From Spirochaetia bacterium 38H-sp (GTDB lineage Bacteria; Spirochaetota; Spirochaetia; Winmispirales; Winmispiraceae): a stretch of 64,000 nucleotides of DNA. The notes beneath the pieces were generated by a model. The model searched no databases and was not told the origin of the DNA. It worked only from the letters and a program-made list of their open reading frames with translations. Below are positions 8,690 through 15,772 of the stretch, piece after piece (the first letter of the stretch is position 1; the number at the start of each line of letters is the position of its first letter). The translations under genes and the position numbers were made by a program. Where the stretch lies: assembly GCA_039023545.1 (NCBI GenBank), contig JBCHKQ010000002.1, forward strand, positions 1 through 64,000. Direction: 5' to 3'.

Positions 8690-9544
8690 ATGAAAAATTT
8701 AAGAGGCATTATTGTGCTAATTGTGTTACTTTTGTTTACAGTGTGTGCTGGTGCTCTCTATGCGGATTCAGAAATGCATTGGAGTTACTCCGGTGAATAC
8801 GGTCCTCAGAACTGGCACAAATTACCCGGTTCTCAGGCAAATGGAAAAAAACAATCTCCAATAAATATTCCATCCGACGCACCTATTAATGAAAATGGTA
8901 TAAAATTCTTTTATATGGATTCTTTACTTAATATTGAGAATAATGGGCATACCATAAAAGTATCCTATGAAAGAGGAAGCTATATTTTGGTAGAGGGTAA
9001 AAAATACAACCTTCTACAATTTCACTTTCATGCTCCAAGCGAACATACTTTTTCCGGGGAACATTTTCCTATGGAAACTCACTTTGTGCATCAGAGTGAT
9101 GATGGCGAGTATGCTGTTATCGGATTGTTTTTAAAAAAAGGGGAATATAATTCGGCATATGCTTCTATATGGGAACACTTTCCTGAAGAAGGAGAAAAAA
9201 AAGAAACAGATACAGTCATAAATGCAAAAACACTTCTTCCCGAGAGAAAATCATATTACAGATATGATGGTTCTTTTACTACTCCGCCATGTACAGAAGG
9301 TGTAAAATGGTTTGTTTTAAAAGATTCAGTAGAACTTTCTGATGATCAAATAAGCCAGTTTGAGAAATTTTACAAAAGCAACAATCGTCCGATACAACCA
9401 TTCAATAGAAGAGGTTTTTATCTGGGGGGGGAAGAGCAAAAAAAAGACAGCTTTTTGCCCGTATTTGTTATAATAGGAATTGTTATAATTGCAATAGGAA
9501 TAATGTTTTTCTTTATGCAAGGAAAAAAATCAGAGAAAAGATAA
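8690..9544 (+). CDS. Alpha-class carbonic anhydrase, exported and membrane-anchored
   Basis: 284 residues. It has an N-terminal signal peptide (LRGIIVLIVLLLFTVCAGALYA) and a mature alpha-carbonic anhydrase domain beginning HWSYSG. Visible are KKQSPINI, the zinc-ligand segment FHFHAPSEH, the third histidine in METHFVH, and the TTPPCTEGVKWFVL signature (about residues 200-213). It interconverts CO2 and bicarbonate outside the cytoplasm. Unusually, a hydrophobic C-terminal segment (about 259-277, VFVIIGIVIIAIGIMFFF) followed by a basic tail should anchor it. Between domain and anchor the gene carries a G8 tract (9424-9431) and an A8 tract (9438-9445). Loss or gain of one G would remove the anchor. 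It has its own strong promoter. Confidence 0.95.
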   Translation: MKNLRGIIVLIVLLLFTVCAGALYADSEMHWSYSGEYGPQNWHKLPGSQANGKKQSPINIPSDAPINENGIKFFYMDSLLNIENNGHTIKVSYERGSYILVEGKKYNLLQFHFHAPSEHTFSGEHFPMETHFVHQSDDGEYAVIGLFLKKGEYNSAYASIWEHFPEEGEKKETDTVINAKTLLPERKSYYRYDGSFTTPPCTEGVKWFVLKDSVELSDDQISQFEKFYKSNNRPIQPFNRRGFYLGGEEQKKDSFLPVFVIIGIVIIAIGIMFFFMQGKKSEKR

Positions 9545-9556
9545 GATTTAACAAAA

Positions 9557-9599
9557 ACCGAACGCAGAGGACGCAAAACGTCCTCTGCTGCCTCCGGCA
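9557..9599 (+). repeat. Dispersed hairpin repeat, forward single copy
   Basis: ACCGAACG, perfect stem CAGAGGACG / CGTCCTCTG around CAAAA, then CTGCCTCCGGCA. It lies 12 bases after the carbonic anhydrase stop and could serve as its 3' hairpin. Confidence 0.9.
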
Positions 9600-9693
9600 T
9601 AGTATTTAAGATAAAAGTTTCGCCTTTGATACTTCTATTTTTTAATTGCACAGTATATGCAAAACTGATAATATGCAAAAGTCCGGAGGAAAA

Positions 9694-10614
9694 ATGGAAA
9701 AAATAACAAAACAGGGATTTTTGTCACCTTTTATAAAAGGAACAGGTTTAGTAATAAAAAATATAAAGTCGTTTCTTATACCTGCTCTGATATCCCTTCC
9801 TTTTTCCATGGGAATAGGAATATTTTCTCTTCACCAGATGACAAGGGCAAGTTCTCTACTTGATGCTATTATAAATGGTGATACATTTGCTGCGAGCACT
9901 TATATACAAAATGTTTTTATCCCACTCAGCATAACACAGCTGATAGAAGTACTCTTTTTTCTTCTTTTTTCTATTGTAGCTTTTAATCTGTCACAAAGAG
10001 GTAGCAATCTTCTTGACAAGGCTTTTGAAGTCCTTGTGATCAATATCCCGAGAATTTTACTTCTTTTACTAGAAATTTTAGGTGCTTTTTTTCTGACCAT
10101 TTTGGCAAATTTGATTTTTGTCAGTGTTTTTTCTTCTGTATTAATCAGAGCGGGACTTCCTGATAATATAATTATTTTATGTGTTTATATTGAGTTTATT
10201 GTTGTGTATCTACTAATAGGATTACTTATTATTTTTTCTCCTCTCAATGTACTTATTATGGGTTATCGACCATATCAAGCCATCAAAGCAAGCATAAGGT
10301 TAGTTGGTTCTTCTTTTTTTAGATTTTTTTTGAGTTTTATTTTGCTTTTTTTTCTGGCTGCTTTTCTTAATATACTTATTCAGACTCCGTTTTTAAAGCC
10401 TCTGTCAATTGATTTCTTTTCTATGCTGTCAGGAAAAGCTGCCAATAATATCGAATATGTGCTTGCAAATCCTTTTTATACTTTCATATATGCTATAGCA
10501 AGTGCGTTTTCTTTTGCTATTGTTGTTCCTTTTTTGTCTTCTGTTTATATACATCTTTTTTTGGATATCTTGGAAGTCTATGCAAGAAAGCATAGAGGGG
10601 ATAAATTCTCATAA
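9694..10614 (+). CDS. Polytopic membrane protein of unknown function
   Basis: 306 residues, mostly hydrophobic, with about six predicted membrane segments. The first lies near residues 27-47 after a short amphipathic start, and the last near 270-295. The tail is basic (YARKHRGDKFS). The fold resembles membrane proteins annotated as glycerophosphodiester phosphodiesterase membrane-domain-like, but I see no catalytic motif and do not assign a function. The start is ATG 9694, directly after GGAGGAAAA. An earlier in-frame ATG at 9646 lacks a ribosome-binding site. It may be transcribed from the carbonic anhydrase promoter through the intervening repeat. Confidence 0.75.
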   Translation: MEKITKQGFLSPFIKGTGLVIKNIKSFLIPALISLPFSMGIGIFSLHQMTRASSLLDAIINGDTFAASTYIQNVFIPLSITQLIEVLFFLLFSIVAFNLSQRGSNLLDKAFEVLVINIPRILLLLLEILGAFFLTILANLIFVSVFSSVLIRAGLPDNIIILCVYIEFIVVYLLIGLLIIFSPLNVLIMGYRPYQAIKASIRLVGSSFFRFFLSFILLFFLAAFLNILIQTPFLKPLSIDFFSMLSGKAANNIEYVLANPFYTFIYAIASAFSFAIVVPFLSSVYIHLFLDILEVYARKHRGDKFS

Positions 10615-10632
10615 AATTCTGTGCTTTTTATG

Positions 10633-10680
10633 TGCCGCAGGCAGGAGGAGCCGCACTGTGCGGCTCCGACGTTCGGTATA
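10633..10680 (-). repeat. Dispersed hairpin repeat, inverted single copy
   Basis: TGCCGCAGGCAG, perfect stem GGAGCCGCA / TGCGGCTCC around CTG, then GACGTTCGGTATA. It lies 18 bases after a membrane-protein gene and ends 37 bases before the spiro-SPASM gene. Confidence 0.9.
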
Positions 10681-10717
10681 AAAAAAATTCACACTGTTTG
10701 TTTTCTGTGTCGATACT

Positions 10718-12232
10718 ATGAGGGATATGAATTATTGTATTATTCTCAATGCACTTTTTAACACTGAGTATGCCTACAGAGCTTTTTTTGACGGAAGCTC
10801 TGCTTTTTCTCGTGCACTTGCTCTAGCTCGCAATTTTGGCAAGGATGTTTATATGGTGCTTAGGCGGGATGCTGAGCTTCCTGAAGGACTTCCTGGGGAT
10901 GTTAGGGTTGTAAGAGCTGATTTTTCTGCTTGCGGTTTTGCAGATGCTGTGCTAGAGGTTTTTTCTGATGCAGGATGCGATTTTGTTGTTCTTATGTTTG
11001 CGGATTCTCCTTTTTTCTCTTCTAAGACCGCACAAGAGATGATAGACCAGCATGTTGAGTTTTTTGCAGATTATTCTGTTGCCGAGGGGTATCCTGCTGG
11101 TATTGTTCCAGAGGTTTTGTCCCTTAGGGCTGCTTCTGCTGTAAGAAAACTTGCAGAAGACTTTACTGAGGAGCTGAGGCGTTCTTTGCTTTTTGATATT
11201 ATCAAAAAAGATATCAATTCCTTTGATATAGAGACTCTTGTTTCTGAGCATGATGTCAGGTTGTTGAGGCCTTCTTTTTTTGCAGATTGCAAGAGGAACT
11301 TTCTTGTTTGTCAGGCTTTCATGGGTTTTTTTTCTCCGGATATGGATGCGGAGAGGTTTGCTGCCGTTGTTCTTAAAAACATGGGGCTTTTGCGCTCTGT
11401 GCCTGCTTATTATCAGATTGAGGTTGTTAGGGGGTGCTTGCAGTCTTGTTCTTACTGTCCGTATCCAAAGTTTATTGATGTGCTGTCAACAAGAGAATTT
11501 ATGCCAATAGAGCGCTTTTCTTCTATTATTGAGGAGATTGTTTCCTTTTCTTCCGATGCGGTTATCGGTCTAAGTGCTTTTGGTGAGCTTTCTTTGCATC
11601 CAGATGTGGTTAAGCTTCTGGAGATTGCTCTTTCTCACAAAGAACTGTCAGTACTTGTGGAGACTTCTGGCTACGGCTGGGATGTGTCTGTGCTTGAAAA
11701 GATTTCATCGTTGGATGGCAGTGATAGAATAAAATGGATTGTTTCTCTGGATACACTGAATGAAAATTTGTATTCTGTGATACGTGGAGATGGCTTTTCC
11801 GATGTTATGGCTTGTATTGATGTTTTAAAAAGACTGTTTGGCGATAATGTTTTTTTACAGGCTGTAAGACTGAGAGAGACAGAGGATTATCTTGAGTCTT
11901 TTTACAGGACATTAAAGGAAAAACAGTATAATGTAATAATTCAACAATATGACTCTTTTTGTGCTATGTTGCCGGACAAGATGGTTGTGGATATTTCTCC
12001 TGTGCGTCGTTTTCCTTGTTGGCATATTTCAAGGGATATGGTTGTTATGATTGATGGTACTGTTCCTGTCTGTAAAGAGCGCTTTTTGACAGGCCCTTAT
12101 GCTGGCAATGTGTTTTCCGATAGTCTAGAAAATATCTGGAAAAACATAGAAAAATATTGGGATATGCATTTGTCCGAGAATTATCCAGATTATTGTTTGA
12201 ACTGCAAAGAATATTTTACTTTTAATTTTTAA
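10718..12232 (+). CDS. Spiro-SPASM radical-SAM protein with N-terminal nucleotidyltransferase-like domain
   Basis: 504 residues. Residues about 1-200 resemble SpsF-type cytidylyltransferases (FADSPFF, an SVAEGYPAGIVPEVL strand), though the N-terminal nucleotide loop is poorly preserved. Then comes a radical-SAM domain with the 4Fe-4S motif CLQSCSYC (CX3CX2C, about residues 241-248), and a C-terminal SPASM-type cysteine cluster (FPCWHI, VPVCKERF, and CLNC near the end) for extra iron-sulfur clusters. This domain set matches the spirochaete-restricted spiro-SPASM family, whose substrate is, to my knowledge, unknown. No good ribosome-binding site precedes either start. ATG 10718 directly abuts a GATACT -10-like box, so ATG 10727 on a leaderless message is an alternative. 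It is first in a five-gene cluster leading to flaA. Confidence 0.88.
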   Translation: MRDMNYCIILNALFNTEYAYRAFFDGSSAFSRALALARNFGKDVYMVLRRDAELPEGLPGDVRVVRADFSACGFADAVLEVFSDAGCDFVVLMFADSPFFSSKTAQEMIDQHVEFFADYSVAEGYPAGIVPEVLSLRAASAVRKLAEDFTEELRRSLLFDIIKKDINSFDIETLVSEHDVRLLRPSFFADCKRNFLVCQAFMGFFSPDMDAERFAAVVLKNMGLLRSVPAYYQIEVVRGCLQSCSYCPYPKFIDVLSTREFMPIERFSSIIEEIVSFSSDAVIGLSAFGELSLHPDVVKLLEIALSHKELSVLVETSGYGWDVSVLEKISSLDGSDRIKWIVSLDTLNENLYSVIRGDGFSDVMACIDVLKRLFGDNVFLQAVRLRETEDYLESFYRTLKEKQYNVIIQQYDSFCAMLPDKMVVDISPVRRFPCWHISRDMVVMIDGTVPVCKERFLTGPYAGNVFSDSLENIWKNIEKYWDMHLSENYPDYCLNCKEYFTFNF

Positions 12233-12236
12233 TTCT

Positions 12237-13157
12237 ATGGTGAGGACTTTCTTGAGTAAGGCTGATTATACGATTATAGGAACTTCTCAGGATAAAAAAA
12301 ACGTTTCCGACTTCTCCATTATTATACTAACATCGGGATTATTAAATACAAGAGAGCATCTTATAGAAATATGTCAGTTGCTGAAACCTGCGGAGATAAT
12401 TCTACTTGAAAGAAATGCTGCACTATACAATGCCGATTTGTTGGTATCTAAGAATAGTAGTGTCAGGGTGATAAAATTTGCGGATTCTGCTTCTGCGGGT
12501 ATTATGCTTAATATAGCCATCCAGGAAGCTATGTCCAGATATGTGCTTGTGATAGATTCTGGATTTTCTGATATATCCCATCCAAAAGGTAGAGTTGAGT
12601 TTCCCAATGATGTTGCTGTTGTTTCTTTTTCTAGGACTTTTTGGGGAGAAGAAATACCATCTGTTTTTGCTCCATGGTTTGAAAAAAAACGCTTAAAACT
12701 TCTGCCTATTCCCGATGCTGTGCCGGGTGATATTACAATTCAGCTTCCTTCTTATTCCGGAATATACAATAGAGATGTATTTGAACGCATTGGCGGTTTT
12801 GACGAAGCTATAGAAAAGCCATATTGGCAGCGGCTTGAGTTTTGTCTTAGGGCATATATGTGGGGATATCGTATTGTATATGAGCCTTCCATTGTGGTTG
12901 AGGTAGATTCTGAGCCGGGAATAGAAGATATGACTCCTTACGAATCGTATTACAGATTTTTTCTTAAAACTCTGGCGGTCAAGATTGAGAATAATGTTGC
13001 GAGTCTGCCTTTTTTGAGTTTTTTGCTTTCTGCTTTAAGAGCAAATGTAAGCTGGGGATATGCTTTAAGACAATATAAGGAGATAAAACTCTGGATATAT
13101 AAGAACAGAAAGAATATTATATATTCGGCAGAAGCTGTGTGCGATATGTGGAACTGA
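12237..13157 (+). CDS. Glycosyltransferase family 2-like protein
   Basis: 306 residues, starting four bases after the spiro-SPASM stop. The N-terminal half looks like a divergent GT-A fold: FSIIILTSG, IQEAMSRYVLVIDSGF in the place where GT2 enzymes carry the DXD metal site, then the acceptor region YSGIYNRDVFERIGGFDEAIEKPYWQRLEFCLRAYMWGYRI (core VFERIGGFDE...E.CLRA..WGYRIVYEP), which is very GT2-like. The metal-binding DXD is not clear, so activity is uncertain. Context suggests transfer of the sugar made by the following SpsF/SpsG-type genes. The start could be ATG 12237 or a nearby internal start; the ribosome-binding site is weak. Confidence 0.65.
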   Translation: MVRTFLSKADYTIIGTSQDKKNVSDFSIIILTSGLLNTREHLIEICQLLKPAEIILLERNAALYNADLLVSKNSSVRVIKFADSASAGIMLNIAIQEAMSRYVLVIDSGFSDISHPKGRVEFPNDVAVVSFSRTFWGEEIPSVFAPWFEKKRLKLLPIPDAVPGDITIQLPSYSGIYNRDVFERIGGFDEAIEKPYWQRLEFCLRAYMWGYRIVYEPSIVVEVDSEPGIEDMTPYESYYRFFLKTLAVKIENNVASLPFLSFLLSALRANVSWGYALRQYKEIKLWIYKNRKNIIYSAEAVCDMWN

Positions 13158-13176
13158 TATAAAAGGAGAGTAGGTT

Positions 13177-13863
13177 ATGACAGTAGTTTTTTTGCAGGCA
13201 AGAATGGATTCTTCTAGGCTACCTGCTAAGGCTATGCTCAATATTATGGGAAAAACGCTGATTGCCCATGCTATGAGTGCTCTCAAGTGTGTTGATGCTG
13301 ATGCACATGTTCTTTTAACGGATTTTGAGAGTGCCAATTATTTTTTTGATATTGCTTCTTTGGAAGGGTTTGAAATTTTTGCAGGCAGCAAAGAGGATGT
13401 ACTTGACAGGTTTGTATCTGCTGCTAGAGCATATGATGCGGATACGATAGTCAGAGCAACGGGTGATAATCCCCTGGTCTCTTCTGTTGTTGCCAATATG
13501 AGTCTGTTGGCCCACAAACGTATGGATAATGATTATACTGTGTATAAGGATATACCTATAGGTACTGGAGTAGAGGTTGTAAAACGTGATGCTCTGGAGT
13601 ATGCACATAAGCATAGCAGAAGGTCCTATGATAGAGAACATGTTACACCTTTTTTGTATGCCAATCCAGAAATTTTCAGATTGGCGTATCTTGATCCGCC
13701 TTCTGAGCTTTCTTTTCCTGATGCAAGGGTTACGGTCGACACTTTTGATGACTATGTAAGGGTATATAATATTTTTTCTCATCTTTATGAGGGATACCCC
13801 ATAGAGCTTAAAAATCTGGTTGCATGGCTCAAAGAGCATATAAAGGTTTCTGCTTCTTCTTAA
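13177..13863 (+). CDS. SpsF-type cytidylyltransferase
   Basis: 228 residues. The N terminus VVFLQARMDSSRLPAKAM is the signature of SpsF/NeuA-like nucleotidyltransferases (QARMxSxRLPxK binds the CTP phosphates). Next come LLTDFES, FAGSKEDVLDRF and IVRATGDNPLV, with an acidic residue for the metal. The family activates acidic or amino sugars as CMP/CDP derivatives for surface polysaccharide or flagellar glycans. GGAG precedes ATG 13177. It lies between the glycosyltransferase-like gene and the SpsG fusion, 10 bases from the latter, so a nucleotide-activated sugar pathway is likely; the sugar is unknown. Confidence 0.85.
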   Translation: MTVVFLQARMDSSRLPAKAMLNIMGKTLIAHAMSALKCVDADAHVLLTDFESANYFFDIASLEGFEIFAGSKEDVLDRFVSAARAYDADTIVRATGDNPLVSSVVANMSLLAHKRMDNDYTVYKDIPIGTGVEVVKRDALEYAHKHSRRSYDREHVTPFLYANPEIFRLAYLDPPSELSFPDARVTVDTFDDYVRVYNIFSHLYEGYPIELKNLVAWLKEHIKVSASS

Positions 13864-13873
13864 AAAGGTTATT

Positions 13874-15685
13874 ATGGCTAATCTTGTTGTTTATGCAGCT
13901 TCTTATGGTAAGAATATCGGCACAGGACATATTGCTCGTGCTGTAAGCATTGTGGATTCCCTAAGAATGATAGGGATTTCTGCAAAGATTTTGCCTGTGG
14001 ATATATCAAAAAAACACTCTGTTTTTGCTGATTCTTCTGTTATAGAAAAGTTTTCCTGTTATTATCAGGTAGATAGCAATCTTTTTTTGTCCCATATACC
14101 TGATGATATTCTTTTTTCTGTTCTGGATTTTCGTTATTACAGGCGTGATGTGTTTGATGTTTTAAGAAAATACTCTTTTCTTGTTGGTATTGATCCTGAT
14201 TATAAAAGCTCTGGATATTGTGATATAAGTTTTTCTGCCTTTCCTGTGTTACACAAAGGCAGGGTAAATACTTTTGTCAATCCTCTGACAAAAAAATCAA
14301 TAGGGGTATTGTCTTCTACAGGGCTTTCTAAAAACAACAGAGATAAAATTTTGCTTGTAACTATGGGAGGACAGGATCCGTATTTGCTTACAGAATGGGT
14401 TCAAAACAATATACTTTCGGACAAAAGATTGTCTGATTATCGCAAGATTGTTGTTTCCGGTCCGAGTTTTGACCGCAAGATAAAGCCGACTTGTGGAGAA
14501 GAAATCATCACCCCTAGAAAAGATGAGTTTGCAAAGCTTCTTGTTGATTCTGATATTGTGATAACTTCCTTTGGGCTTACTGCATACGAATCTGCATTCT
14601 GTAAGGCAAAAACATGGCTTTTGTGTCCCTCTTCTTATCATAAGAGACTTGCGGATATTGCTGGTTTCCCTGCATTTCTGCCCAATAAAAATGCACAAGA
14701 TGCTTTTTTTTCTTTTTTTACAGGAGAGGATAAAGAGCAGTCTGTTTATACTGTTTTCTCTTATCCTATGGTAGAAGACTTGCTTGCGAATTTTTACAGC
14801 TTTTTGAAGATGAGCAGAGGGTGTCCGTCTTGTTCTTCTGTACGTCGCAAGCTTATAGAGCGTTTTTCCGACAGAAGTTTTGTTACCTGTGTTAGTTGCA
14901 AAACAGAATACGAGCTCGTTTTTGATGGTCATGTTAAGATGTATAAAAAAGAATACTTTTTTGAGGAATATAAGAATCAATATGGAAAAACTTATATAGA
15001 AGATTTTGATAATATAAAGAAAATGGGCAAAGCAAGACTGAGTTTTATTTCTTCTGTAATGGGAATAGAAAAACAAAATTCAGGTCTCAAGCTGCTTGAT
15101 GTTGGTTGTGCTTATGGTCCTTTTTTGTCTGCTGCAAAGGATGCGGGGTTTATTCCATATGGGCTTGATGTTTCTGATGATGCTGTGAGGTATGTCCAGG
15201 ATGTTCTAGGTTTTACTGCATGGAAATCAGATTTTTCTTCCTCTAATGGGAAAAGCGAATGGGAAAAAGAAAAATGGGATGTTCTTAGTATGTGGTATGT
15301 TATTGAGCATTTTAAACATCTGGATATTGTACTGTCAAAATGTCACTCTCTTATAAGGGAGGGGGGGGTTCTTGCTTTTTCTACTCCCAATGCGCGAGGG
15401 CTTTCCCGTATTTTTTCAAAAAAAAAGTTTTATAAAAATAGTCCTAAAGATCATTATATCTTGTTGCATCCGTCTTCTGCAAAAAAGATTCTTTACAGAT
15501 ACGGTTTTTCTGTGAGAAGAGTAAGGGGTACGGGTATACATCCAGAGAGGATACCCTTTATAGGCAGGCTGGCTGGAAAAAATCCTCTTGTCATGCGTGT
15601 GTTTTCTTTTTTTGTTACTTTGCTTAGACTTGGGGATACTTTTGAGGTTTATGCCGTAAGGTTGCCTGATAAAAAAAGGCCTTGA
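13874..15685 (+). CDS. SpsG/PseG-like domain fused to a zinc-ribbon and SAM methyltransferase
   Basis: 603 residues in three parts. Residues about 1-310 resemble the SpsG/PseG nucleotide-sugar hydrolase (GT-B-like) family: ASYGKNIGTGHIARAVSI, LVTMGGQDPYLL, SDIVITSFGLTAYESAFC. Residues about 313-350 hold two CXXC pairs (GCPSCSS and TCVSCKTEY), a likely zinc ribbon. Residues about 370-590 are a class I methyltransferase with the SAM loop LLDVGCAYGPFLSAAKDAGF. The fusion suggests that a sugar is trimmed or transferred and then methylated. A G8 tract (15361-15368) lies inside the methyltransferase (REGGVLAF). The stop codon lies inside a copy of the dispersed repeat. Confidence 0.82.
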   Translation: MANLVVYAASYGKNIGTGHIARAVSIVDSLRMIGISAKILPVDISKKHSVFADSSVIEKFSCYYQVDSNLFLSHIPDDILFSVLDFRYYRRDVFDVLRKYSFLVGIDPDYKSSGYCDISFSAFPVLHKGRVNTFVNPLTKKSIGVLSSTGLSKNNRDKILLVTMGGQDPYLLTEWVQNNILSDKRLSDYRKIVVSGPSFDRKIKPTCGEEIITPRKDEFAKLLVDSDIVITSFGLTAYESAFCKAKTWLLCPSSYHKRLADIAGFPAFLPNKNAQDAFFSFFTGEDKEQSVYTVFSYPMVEDLLANFYSFLKMSRGCPSCSSVRRKLIERFSDRSFVTCVSCKTEYELVFDGHVKMYKKEYFFEEYKNQYGKTYIEDFDNIKKMGKARLSFISSVMGIEKQNSGLKLLDVGCAYGPFLSAAKDAGFIPYGLDVSDDAVRYVQDVLGFTAWKSDFSSSNGKSEWEKEKWDVLSMWYVIEHFKHLDIVLSKCHSLIREGGVLAFSTPNARGLSRIFSKKKFYKNSPKDHYILLHPSSAKKILYRYGFSVRRVRGTGIHPERIPFIGRLAGKNPLVMRVFSFFVTLLRLGDTFEVYAVRLPDKKRP

Positions 15686-15710
15686 CGCTGTGCGGCAAGG
15701 CTGTTCGGTT
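15679..15710 (-). repeat. Dispersed hairpin repeat, inverted, overlapping a stop codon
   Basis: GCCTTG / CAAGGC with an inner CGC-TGT-GCG stem, then TGTTCGGT. The TGCC end is missing. The stop codon (15683-15685) of the preceding gene is inside the left arm. Confidence 0.65.
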
Positions 15711-15772
15711 TTTATAAAATCTTTTGTACATTTGTATCTATTTGTTTCCGACTTTTAGATAGAGGAGTTGAT

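Noticed and set aside
8455..8690. Riboswitch or small RNA between the PpiD-like and carbonic anhydrase genes
   Set aside because: Apart from the two promoters and the palindrome, no conserved RNA motif or stable hairpin was seen.
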